64,000 nt of DNA. Origin: Arthrobacter oryzae. Lineage in GTDB: Bacteria > Actinomycetota > Actinomycetes > Actinomycetales > Micrococcaceae. The stretch spans positions 3,534,001 through 3,598,000 of the forward strand of contig NZ_CP132204.1 of NCBI RefSeq assembly GCF_030718995.1, read 5' to 3'. Below the pieces are notes generated by a model, which worked only from the letters and a program-made list of their open reading frames with translations, had not been told where the DNA came from and made no database searches. The translations under genes were made by a program, and so were the position numbers. Below, piece by piece: positions 31,069 to 38,070 of this stretch (the stretch's first letter is position 1; every line of letters begins with the position of its first letter).

Positions 31069-31163
31069 CTGCGGACCGGTTTGTTTTGTGGACCGGCGGG
31101 TGGTGCCGGCTGGCAAGTGCCCGGCAGGCCGTCGTCGTACGTCGCCTGCCGGGGGTGCAGCTG

Positions 31164-31769
31164 TTAGTTGACTTGGTTGATGATGGTTTCGGCAACCTCG
31201 CGCATGCTGAGGCGGCGGTCCATGGAGGTCTTCTGGATCCAGCGGAAGGCCTCGGGCTCGGTGAGGCCCATCTTGGTGGTGAGCAGGCTCTTGGCGCGCT
31301 CCACGAGCTTGCGGGTGGCGAACTGCTCCTGGAGGTCGGAGACCTCGTTTTCGAGGGCCTTGATCTCTTCGTGGCGGGAGAGCGCGATTTCGAGGGCGGG
31401 GATCAGGTCCGCGGGCGTGAACGGCTTGACCACGTAGGCCATGGCGCCGGCGTCGCGGGCACGCTCAACGAGCTCCTTCTGGCTGAAGGCCGTGAGGAGC
31501 ACCACGGGGGCAATGCGGGCCTTGACGATCTTTTCGGCTGCTGAGATGCCGTCCATGACCGGCATCTTGACATCCATCAGGACGAGGTCAGGCTTGAGTT
31601 CCTCGGCCAGCTGGACGGCCTTCTCGCCGTTGTCCGCTTCGCCGATGACGTCATAGCCTTCGCCCCGGAGGATTTCGATGATGTCCAGGCGGATAAGGGT
31701 CTCGTCCTCGGCGACAATCACGCGGCGGGCCGGCTGGGTGTTGGGGTTTGACTCCGTCTGTTCTGACAC
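31164..31769 (-). CDS. ANTAR-domain response regulator (PdtaR-like)
   Basis: A 201-residue protein. The receiver domain (15-130) has the acidic pair ED at 21-22, the phosphorylation site Asp66 in LVLMDVKMPVMDG, and the conserved threonine and lysine in LLTAFSQ and YVVKPF. A coiled linker leads to the C-terminal ANTAR domain (about 145-200: LVERAKSLLTTKMGLTEPEAFRWIQ), which binds RNA two-hairpin antiterminators when phosphorylated. Order and length match mycobacterial PdtaR (Rv1626). No partner kinase is in the window. It faces the pyk terminator and marks the end of the core chromosome before the insertion. Confidence 0.9.
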   Translation of the reverse strand: MSEQTESNPNTQPARRVIVAEDETLIRLDIIEILRGEGYDVIGEADNGEKAVQLAEELKPDLVLMDVKMPVMDGISAAEKIVKARIAPVVLLTAFSQKELVERARDAGAMAYVVKPFTPADLIPALEIALSRHEEIKALENEVSDLQEQFATRKLVERAKSLLTTKMGLTEPEAFRWIQKTSMDRRLSMREVAETIINQVN

Positions 31770-31925
31770 GGGAACTCCTTGAAAGGTACGGCGGGAACTA
31801 GTCCATCTTAGTTGTGCCCGCTGTTGTACTTGGAACTGCTTGGGTTCGTTGCGGCTTCACTGGCGCGATTCTGGAATTCAGCCTATCTGCATGTAGAGTA
31901 ATTTCGCGCACTGGAAGCGATCGCG

Positions 31926-31955
31926 TTGCTCACAACTCAGCTGTGAGCCTAAGAT
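31926..31955 (+). promoter_or_regulatory. Probable tRNA-Leu promoter
   Basis: TTGCTC (31926-31931) and TAAGAT (31950-31955) are 18 bases apart; the -10 ends 20 bases before the tRNA-Leu body. Confidence 0.5.
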
Positions 31956-31975
31956 TGTTACTCCGTGTACTCCGC

Positions 31976-32057
31976 GCCCGAGTGGCGGAATTGGCAGACG
32001 CGCCGCACTCAAAATGCGGTATCGAAAGGTGTGTGGGTTCGAGTCCCACCTCGGGCA
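31976..32057 (+). tRNA. tRNA-Leu (CAA)
   Basis: An 82-base class II tRNA: acceptor GCCCGAG/CTCGGGC, anticodon stem CCGCA/TGCGG with loop CTCAAAA (anticodon CAA), a short variable arm and T arm TGGG/CCCA. CCA is not encoded. An integrase gene starts 88 bases downstream on the same strand, so this tRNA is the likely integration site. Confidence 0.95.
32013..32057 (+). other. Candidate attL core within the tRNA-Leu 3' half
   Basis: Tyrosine integrases of this type usually recombine within the anticodon-to-3' end of a tRNA and rebuild it. The tRNA here is intact and adjoins int, so the core should lie in this segment. This is inference; no second copy is in the window. Confidence 0.45.
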
Positions 32058-32095
32058 CAGTGTTTCCGCAGGTCAGCGGGGTTTTGGACCCCGGA

Positions 32096-32126
32096 GTGTG
32101 CACAAAAGCTCGTTTTTTGTGCACAC
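32096..32126. repeat. 12-base-pair perfect inverted repeat upstream of int
   Basis: GTGTGCACAAAA (32096-32107) and TTTTGTGCACAC (32115-32126) flank a seven-base spacer. It lies between the tRNA 3' end and the int start, ending 19 bases before ATG. It could be an integrase/excisionase arm site, an operator, or an RNA hairpin controlling int translation. Confidence 0.75.
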
Positions 32127-32145
32127 GAAGCCTAGAATTTTGGGC

Positions 32146-33276
32146 ATGGCCAGCGTTTGGGAACGAAAAAAATCGGATGGATCGACGTCCTTTACGGTCC
32201 GCTGGCGGAATCCCGAGACGCGAAAGCAAGAGGGGATTACCCTAGCTACGTCGGCCGAAGCCCAGACGCTGAAGCGCCTCCTCGACGCGAACAACCAGTC
32301 CTTCGAAATCGCCCAGCATGCGATGGTCAAGAACCAGACCAAATCACCCACTGTGGCGGCGGTGATCCAGGAACACATCGACCTTCTGGTGCGCCCGTCC
32401 GTCGGGACGGTCCACACGTACCAGACGATGTTGAAGCTGCACATCGCGGACGTCATCGGCCACATTCCCGTGGACAAGCTGGACTACCGGCACCTGACCT
32501 ACTGGATCAAGACGATGCAGAAGAAGGGCAGGTCTCCGAAGACCATCAAGAACAACCATGGCCTGATCTTCGCGGCCATGGAGACGGCCGTCATGCTGCG
32601 CTATCGGAAGGACAATCCTTGCCGACATGTTCAGCTCCCGTCGGGCGAAAAGGCAGAGGATGAGGCTCGGTTCCTGACGCACGCCGAATTTGGGATGATC
32701 CTTGAATGCATGGGGGAGCGGTACAGGGCTTTCACCGAGTTCCTGGTCATGACCGGAACCCGCTTTGGCGAGGCAACTGCCGTGACCGTGGCTGACGTGG
32801 ACCTGATGTCCAAGCCCGCAACAATGCGGATCAATAAGGCGTGGAAACGTGGCGCTGATTCCGAGTACTACATCGGTGCGACCAAGACGGGCGCCGGCAA
32901 GAGGACGGTCTCCCTGAATCCGCACTTGGTGGAGGTCCTCATTCCCCTGGTTGCCAGCCGTCCCGGCTCGGAGCTCTTGTTTACGACGCCAAAGGGTGAA
33001 CGGATCATCCATAAGCTGTATTGGCATCACTACTGGGTTCCGGCAGTGAAAGCGGCGCAAGCGCGCGGGCTGACCAAGTCGCCCCGGATTCACGATCTGC
33101 GCCATACCCACGCGTCCTGGCTAATCCAGGACGGCGTTTCCCTATTCACGGTGTCTAGGCGCCTGGGGCATGCGTCCACGCGTACGACGGAGCAGGTGTA
33201 CGGCCACTTGATGCCGCAGGCACTTCAAGATGCCGCGGATGCCGTTGAGCGGTCTGCCGTTGTCTGGCGTGGCTAG
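32146..33276 (+). CDS. int: Tyrosine-type site-specific integrase
   Basis: A 376-residue phage-type integrase. An arm-binding-like N-terminus (about 1-60) and a SAM-like core-binding domain (about 65-160) precede the catalytic domain. Catalytic residues are Arg206 in TGTRFGEA, a candidate lysine near 247 in KTGAGK, His316 and Arg319 in HDLRHTHAS, His342 in LGHAS and the nucleophile Tyr352 in TEQVYGHL. The frame is open through the tRNA, but ATG 32146 (MASVWERKKSDG) fits the family start. Position beside tRNA-Leu and the xis-like gene indicates that it drives integration and excision of the element. Confidence 0.93.
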   Translation: MASVWERKKSDGSTSFTVRWRNPETRKQEGITLATSAEAQTLKRLLDANNQSFEIAQHAMVKNQTKSPTVAAVIQEHIDLLVRPSVGTVHTYQTMLKLHIADVIGHIPVDKLDYRHLTYWIKTMQKKGRSPKTIKNNHGLIFAAMETAVMLRYRKDNPCRHVQLPSGEKAEDEARFLTHAEFGMILECMGERYRAFTEFLVMTGTRFGEATAVTVADVDLMSKPATMRINKAWKRGADSEYYIGATKTGAGKRTVSLNPHLVEVLIPLVASRPGSELLFTTPKGERIIHKLYWHHYWVPAVKAAQARGLTKSPRIHDLRHTHASWLIQDGVSLFTVSRRLGHASTRTTEQVYGHLMPQALQDAADAVERSAVVWRG

Positions 33277-33294
33277 CTGCGGCACTCGCCAAAG

Positions 33295-33540
33295 CTAGGA
33301 GTATTTCTGGCGTGCCTGGGCCCGGGTCCCAATCATCCGGACGGAGGCTGGGGATGTACTCGTTGACCGAACTTCACGCAGCTGGGCAATCTCCTTCAAG
33401 TGGACAGACGTGAAGACGATCTTTCCCTTGCCCCAGACGGAATGCGGGAACTCGCCCTTGGCGGCCCCGTCACGAAGCCATGCCTCTGAGCACTTGAGGA
33501 CCGAGGCGGCCTCGGCCGGTTCGAAGAATTCCAGTTTCAT
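33295..33540 (-). CDS. Excisionase-like helix-turn-helix protein
   Basis: An 81-residue protein whose first half, FEPAEAASVLKCSEAWLRDGAA, is a MerR/excisionase-type helix-turn-helix, followed by a FPHSVWGKGKIVFTSVHLKEI strand-helix segment typical of HTH_17 excisionase proteins. The last 25 residues are basic. It is convergent with int and 18 bases from its stop. Xis proteins bend attachment DNA and set recombination direction; that role is inferred from size, fold and place. Confidence 0.7.
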   Translation of the reverse strand: MKLEFFEPAEAASVLKCSEAWLRDGAAKGEFPHSVWGKGKIVFTSVHLKEIAQLREVRSTSTSPASVRMIGTRAQARQKYS

Positions 33541-33597
33541 GCCTTCTTCGATCCTTTCGTGATTGTGCTGGCGGCAGGACTCGATGCTGAGTCTTGC

Positions 33598-33873
33598 CTA
33601 GCTCATTGGAGCAGGGCCATCCGGCGGCATGACCGTGAAGTGGAAGGTGGCTGCAAAGGCGTCGGTCTGGCGGTGCACTTGCTCGGGAGAGACCGCGAAC
33701 TGGCTGGAGGCTCGCTGGACAAGACCGGCGTTGCCAAGGAGGTTGAGCTGCCGGCGGATGCTCGACGGCGATGCCTTTAGCCCGGCTCCGATTTCGCTGC
33801 ACGTTGATGGACCGTTCTTGAGTAAGAAGCGGACAATTTGGCTTCGCGTTCGGTTCATCAGGATGTTCGACAT
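33598..33873 (-). CDS. Small winged-helix transcriptional regulator
   Basis: A 91-residue protein with an ArsR/MarR-like winged helix: SQIVRFLLKNGPSTCSEIGA, then the recognition helix SPSSIRRQLNLLGNAGLV. The C-terminus after about residue 60 is not recognised. It starts at ATG 33873. A perfect 10+10 dyad lies 35 bases upstream and is probably its operator, implying autoregulation. It stands upstream of the xis-like gene with a 57-base gap, so the two may form one transcript that controls excision. Confidence 0.7.
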   Translation of the reverse strand: MSNILMNRTRSQIVRFLLKNGPSTCSEIGAGLKASPSSIRRQLNLLGNAGLVQRASSQFAVSPEQVHRQTDAFAATFHFTVMPPDGPAPMS

Positions 33874-33907
33874 GGAGACCGGAACCTAAGGAATGAAGGG
33901 AGCGTGT

Positions 33908-33929
33908 TGCTGTAGACGGGTCTACAGCA
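33908..33929. promoter_or_regulatory. Operator-like perfect dyad
   Basis: TGCTGTAGAC and GTCTACAGCA flank two bases (GG). It lies in the divergent region between the small winged-helix gene (start 33873) and the XRE-like gene (start 34100). A TCTACAG half-site recurs near 34,893, upstream of the other winged-helix gene. Confidence 0.7.
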
Positions 33930-34099
33930 GCAGGTTACCGCTGCTGAGGTCATGATGGAAGGGCTTGTTTTTGCCCATGAATCTTCCAAGCTCGGGGACC
34001 CTGATTGCCGACGCGCATGACTCGCGGAATACTGGGCGGTAGGGCGGGGCAGTACCTGACTGGACTGCCGGTGTTGAAGTGGCTGATCAAGGGGCGGAT

Positions 34100-34603
34100 A
34101 TGCGGATTGACGAGACAGGGCACGGTGCGGGGCTGTCGCCTCAGGCCCAGCTCGCCCGTCGTTTGAATCTGCTGCTCGACGTTGTAGTTGCAGAGCGCGG
34201 GAAACCGGTGACGTTTAGGGAAGTGCAGGCGGACCTTGCACGGAGGGGCATCAAATTGTCTCGCGCGCGCTGGTTCTACATGAAAGAAGGGACTGGCCGC
34301 CTGGTCAGCGATCCGGTTTTGCTGGCTGGCCTCTGTGACATCTTCAAGGTAGACCCGTCCTATCTGACTGGCGATGATGCAGCCTTGCCCCAACGCATTG
34401 ATTCCCAGCTTGAGTTCGTCAAGTCCCTGCGTGCGGCCCGTGTGAAGACCTTCGCCGCGCGAACCCTTGGGGACGTATCACCGGAGACCTTGCAGGCCAT
34501 ATCTGAATATCTCAACAAGGATATTGGGCGCCACCCGGGCGGGGAGCAGGCGGCGGCTAGCCCTCCAGAAGATATTCATGATGAGCCGCCAGCAATTCCT
34601 TGA
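34100..34603 (+). CDS. XRE-like DNA-binding protein
   Basis: A 167-residue protein. Residues about 15-95 read LNLLLDVVVAERGKPVTFREVQADLARRGIKLSRARWFYMKEG followed by LLAGLCDIFKVDPSYLTGDDA. This is the layout of actinobacterial XRE/ESX-type helix-turn-helix proteins in which the DNA-binding part ends with the VDPSYL motif. The C-terminal 70 residues are helical and unassigned. ATG 34100 has an AAGGGG site five bases upstream, better than GTG 34079. Its end overlaps the convergent ArsR-like gene by 47 bases. A regulator of element genes is likely. Confidence 0.65.
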   Translation: MRIDETGHGAGLSPQAQLARRLNLLLDVVVAERGKPVTFREVQADLARRGIKLSRARWFYMKEGTGRLVSDPVLLAGLCDIFKVDPSYLTGDDAALPQRIDSQLEFVKSLRAARVKTFAARTLGDVSPETLQAISEYLNKDIGRHPGGEQAAASPPEDIHDEPPAIP

Positions 34604-34880
34604 TCCTTGCCGGGCTGGCTGAATAGCGCGGCGATCGGCCGTGGCGACGGCCTGGTTCGACATCGACTACGATGGCGCCGGACTCCTCCAATGCCAGCAG
34701 GTGCTTGGCCACACTAGGTTCGCCGGCGCTGACTGATGCCGCAATGTCCCCACGGGAGGCCGGCCCGTGCGCCGAAAGGTAGCGAAGGATCTCATTCCGT
34801 GAACGGTTGCCAAAGGTCGCGACGGCGGCCTCGACGTCGGCTGACCAGGCGTCGTCGTGAGGCTGGGTAATCCTTGGCAT
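34557..34880 (-). CDS. ArsR-like winged-helix regulator
   Basis: A 107-residue protein with a clear winged helix: FGNRSRNEILRYLSAHGPASRGDIAASV, the recognition segment SAGEPSVAKHLLALEESGAIV and a wing GRRHGRSPRYSAS. It differs in sequence from the other small winged-helix protein at 33,598. No metal-binding cysteines are visible, so a metal sensor is unlikely. It starts at ATG 34880 and is divergent from the sigma-like gene, so it may control that promoter. Confidence 0.75.
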   Translation of the reverse strand: MPRITQPHDDAWSADVEAAVATFGNRSRNEILRYLSAHGPASRGDIAASVSAGEPSVAKHLLALEESGAIVVDVEPGRRHGRSPRYSASPARIKELLAAHHEYLLEG

Positions 34881-34926
34881 GGAACCATTCTCATCTACAG
34901 TTCGAAGAAAAGTAAGACCCGTCGTC

Positions 34927-34955
34927 TTGACGATACTTTAATTATCCTTGAGAAT
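34927..34955 (+). promoter_or_regulatory. Possible promoter of the sigma-like/transfer operon
   Basis: TTGACG (34927-34932) and GAGAAT (34950-34955) are 17 bases apart in the divergent region before the sigma-like gene. The local sequence is notably AT-rich against its surroundings. Confidence 0.4.
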
Positions 34956-35071
34956 AGTTTGCATAGCCTTATTGCATTCGTGGTCGGCCGTGGTTTATCG
35001 GCCATTCTTGAGGTGTCGGGCGTGCCGTCACCGGTCCTACTGGAAGCGTTTAGTCGAAGCGGTGAAGACCC

Positions 35072-35974
35072 GTGCGAGTCGAAGCCAGAGCAAATCAGGC
35101 CCAACATGACGAACCAAGTGCAGTTACCGTCGATGTTTCCTTGCGCAGGCCGCCAGCGCCGACAGTGCTGGCAGTCCCGGTGGATCAGATCATGGTCGCC
35201 GTTGACGGTGTGCGCCGATATGTCGTTTCGCATCTGTCCCGGATCGGCCGGGCCTGCGACGTGGACGACGTTATGCAGGACATCCGGGTAGCAGTGTGGG
35301 ATGGAGTGACCCGCGGCCATTATCGGCAACTCCCAGGCGTTCCCTTCGGGGCCTGGGTCCAGGGAGTTTGCGCCAACGTGTGCGCCGCGCACATCCGCAG
35401 GGAACTGAGCCATCAGACGTTCCCGTTGCTCATGGAGCCCGGGGCTGCGGACGAACCGGCATCGCTCGATGCTCTGGCGATTCTGGGTATCGGCGGCGTG
35501 GATCGAAGTGCTGAGAAAATCATCGATCAGGAATGGGCGCGAACGATTATCGAACTGACACGAGCGAGCGTGCCGGGGGAAGTTTGGGACCTCGCCGTTG
35601 ACAGTCTGACCGGGCCACGCCAGTACGGCCCGCCTTCGACACAGGACCGCCGCCGATGGCATGCGGCGACGGTAGTGCGCCAGACGGCGAGGACTGTTCA
35701 AAACGCACTGGAGGTTGAGCCGAAAGAGATCCGCAATATCGGGGACGTTTGCCAGCGTGCGGCAGAATGCCTACCCACGCCGGTCCTCGGTCAAACTGCG
35801 GCAACCATCGTTCGTCCCGATTTGCGGGGGCCGGACCGAGCCAGGGCTTTGGCGGCGTTGGCCGCTGAGCTTGGAGTCACGGAGCGCTATGTGGCCGTGC
35901 AGATTGGGTTCGCCCGGCGGCTGTATCAAACGTCGTGGCGGATTCTCCAGGGTGCAAGGCGACCTGCACGCTAA
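35072..35974 (+). CDS. Sigma-70-like RNA polymerase factor
   Basis: A 300-residue protein. Residues about 40-115 (VRRYVVSHLSRIGRACDVDDVMQDIRVAVWDG, then FGAWVQGVCANVCAAHIRREL) match sigma region 2, including the DVDDVMQD core-binding motif. The C-terminal ALAALAAELGVTERYVAVQIGFARRL segment resembles a region 4 helix-turn-helix. The middle of about 150 residues is longer than in normal ECF factors and unrecognised. GTG 35072 is the first start; the true start may be further in. As the first gene before the transfer genes it could direct their transcription; that is inference. Confidence 0.6.
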   Translation: MRVEARANQAQHDEPSAVTVDVSLRRPPAPTVLAVPVDQIMVAVDGVRRYVVSHLSRIGRACDVDDVMQDIRVAVWDGVTRGHYRQLPGVPFGAWVQGVCANVCAAHIRRELSHQTFPLLMEPGAADEPASLDALAILGIGGVDRSAEKIIDQEWARTIIELTRASVPGEVWDLAVDSLTGPRQYGPPSTQDRRRWHAATVVRQTARTVQNALEVEPKEIRNIGDVCQRAAECLPTPVLGQTAATIVRPDLRGPDRARALAALAAELGVTERYVAVQIGFARRLYQTSWRILQGARRPAR

Positions 35975-36023
35975 GTCATGTCCTCAACGGCTCATTCTGC
36001 AATGAACTGGCGAGGAGGCTGGA

Positions 36024-36752
36024 ATGTCGTTGACCCGGAGAATTGCATTGCCTGGCTCGAGCAGCCAACGGCGATGGTTGTTCCTAGCGTTCGTGGTTTT
36101 GAGTGTGGCGACCGTATTGTTCGCTTTGACGCGGCCTACCCCGGGGCCCGCACCTGAGCCAGGTCCAGCGCTGTCGACGGCGCCGACTCCCCAGAGTTCG
36201 GTGGCCTCCTCCACTGGGCCGCAGTCAGAAGCGCTGACGACGGCTCCCCCCGCCGTCGAAGGACCCGACAGGTATGGCCCGCCGCGCACAACGGACTTCC
36301 GCAAGCTGGCATCGGCGGCGGCGACAGCTGTCTATACGTGGGACACACGTGGGGCTTCGTACTCCGAGGTGTACTCCGGCCTCCGCAACTGGTGGCAAGT
36401 GCTCCCTGACGGGTCCAATCCTCTGGCCGTGCTTGTCCAGGAGTTCGAAGCGACTGGGATCAATGCCGGAACCTATCAGTATCTGGCCGGGCAGCAGGCG
36501 TACCGTTCGGCAAGGGTGGAATCCATGATGTGTGACAGTGAGCTTGCCAAGGTGCGAGAGCGACCGGCGCCCTGGGCGGGTCTCCACGTGTGCACGGTTT
36601 CTCTTCATGTCTTAGATCAGTCAGTTTCTGCCCGCAACACGTATACGGCCCCAGTCACCGTCATGGTCAACTGTCCGCCAGCCGCCAGTGCTCCTTCGGA
36701 TCATTGCATCATGGTCGGCTTCTACGCTGCGCCGAACAGGATCGTCTACTAA
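36024..36752 (+). CDS. VirB8/TcpC-like conjugation membrane protein (tentative)
   Basis: A 242-residue protein with a short basic cytoplasmic N-terminus, one transmembrane helix (about 17-37), a Pro/Ser/Thr-rich linker (about 38-85) and an exported C-terminal domain with cysteines near 170, 190 and 225. This one-helix-plus-exported-domain layout, and the stop-start overlap (TAATG) with the wall hydrolase gene, fit a VirB8- or TcpC-like channel part. No diagnostic motif was seen, so the family call is contextual. Confidence 0.45.
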   Translation: MSLTRRIALPGSSSQRRWLFLAFVVLSVATVLFALTRPTPGPAPEPGPALSTAPTPQSSVASSTGPQSEALTTAPPAVEGPDRYGPPRTTDFRKLASAAATAVYTWDTRGASYSEVYSGLRNWWQVLPDGSNPLAVLVQEFEATGINAGTYQYLAGQQAYRSARVESMMCDSELAKVRERPAPWAGLHVCTVSLHVLDQSVSARNTYTAPVTVMVNCPPAASAPSDHCIMVGFYAAPNRIVY

Positions 36753-37873
36753 TGCCCGCTCCGGCGATGCTGGCTGTCCTGGCGCGGCGCCGGATCATCC
36801 TCCGGGCTCTGGTGGCCGCGGCCACGACCGCGATCCTGGCGGGTGCTTTTGCGCTCTGTGCGGCCGTTGCAGTGCTCGGCGCCAATGCGACGAGCACCGG
36901 CTCGATCTGCTCTTCAGCAGGGTTGAGTGGTCAGCGAGGCGCCGACGTGGGTGGTGCCTTGGACATCGGCAATAGCAGCCAGGCGCCGGACAACCTGACG
37001 GCCCGGCAATTGAGCCTCGCAGGGGACTACATTTCAGTCGGCAAGCAGTTGGGCGTGCCGCGAGAGGGGCAGATCATCGCAATCATGATGGCTCTGCAGG
37101 AATCCAGTCTCAGAGTGCTGGCCAACGTGAACGTTCCCGGATCACTCAACTATCCGCACGACGGTGTTGGAAGCGATCACGACTCCCTTGGCACGGCTCA
37201 GCAACGTCCGGCTGCCGGCTGGGGGAGTGTCGAAGAGCTGATGGATCCCATCTACAACGTACGGGCCTTCTATGGGGGAGCGTCTGGTCCCAACCAGGGA
37301 AGCCCTCGTGGGCTTCTGGACATCCCTGGATGGCAATCCATGAGCAAAGGCCAGGCTGCCCAGGCTGTTCAGGTGTCGGCCTTTCCCGAGCTGTATGCGC
37401 GATGGGAGCCGGAAGCATCGGCCATCGTTGATGCCCTCGACGGCGGGACAGCACCTTCTCCTTGCGTCGATATGCCGACCGTCTCAGTGCGGACACCAGC
37501 GTCGCCAGATCTGAGCCAGACCCGCAAGGATATCCTGCGGTTTACCCAAGACGGTGTCGGGGGGTCCTATGTGTGGGGCGGGACGGCCGTCAAAGCCTGG
37601 GACTGCTCCGGCTTTGTCCAGTGGATCTACCGGCAAGCCGGAATCAACCTCCCGAGGGTCGAACAATGGAGGGTTGGTGTGCGGACGACCAATCCGCAGC
37701 CAGGGGACTTGGTTGTCCAGAACGCACAGGGGCCGGACAATTGGGGCCATGTTGGCATCTACACCGGTGGCGGGATGATGTACAGCGCGCTGAACCCTTC
37801 TGTGGGGACGTTGCTGCATCCGATCGCCTGGAATTCAGATACAGCCTATTTCGATCTACTAACCTACCGGTAA
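36752..37873 (+). CDS. Cell-wall hydrolase, lysozyme-like plus NlpC/P60 domains
   Basis: A 373-residue protein with an N-terminal membrane anchor (about 17-43). Residues about 100-200 (GQIIAIMMALQESSL, DSLGTAQQRPAAGW) form a lysozyme/transglycosylase-like domain. The C-terminal NlpC/P60 peptidase (about 255-370) has Cys285 in WDCSGFVQW and His333 in NWGHVGIYTGG. The enzyme should open peptidoglycan for the mating channel, as VirB1/TcpG-type proteins do. ATG 36752 overlaps the preceding stop; the longer upstream frame is within that gene. Confidence 0.88.
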   Translation: MPAPAMLAVLARRRIILRALVAAATTAILAGAFALCAAVAVLGANATSTGSICSSAGLSGQRGADVGGALDIGNSSQAPDNLTARQLSLAGDYISVGKQLGVPREGQIIAIMMALQESSLRVLANVNVPGSLNYPHDGVGSDHDSLGTAQQRPAAGWGSVEELMDPIYNVRAFYGGASGPNQGSPRGLLDIPGWQSMSKGQAAQAVQVSAFPELYARWEPEASAIVDALDGGTAPSPCVDMPTVSVRTPASPDLSQTRKDILRFTQDGVGGSYVWGGTAVKAWDCSGFVQWIYRQAGINLPRVEQWRVGVRTTNPQPGDLVVQNAQGPDNWGHVGIYTGGGMMYSALNPSVGTLLHPIAWNSDTAYFDLLTYR

Positions 37874-37982
37874 AAGTTGCGGCCGCCGGCGACGCCCACT
37901 GCCGTATGTTGTCCGGTTGCCCGGGGGCATGTCCTTAAATGAGAATCTGTACGGCAGTCGTTGACCTGCTGTCAGTTGGGCG

Positions 37983-38003
37983 CTGATGCCTGGAAAGCAT
38001 CAG
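37983..38003. promoter_or_regulatory. Dyad upstream of the GHKL gene
   Basis: CTGATGC (37983-37989) and GCATCAG (37997-38003) are separated by seven bases, 67 bases before the GHKL start. A TTGACC sequence lies about 20 bases upstream. The dyad could be an operator or a weak hairpin. Confidence 0.45.
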
Positions 38004-38070
38004 TGCGTTGCTGCATCAGATGTCCGTGCCTGCCGATAAGGTTGCAGTGTCGACTGTCGAGGGGTGAATC

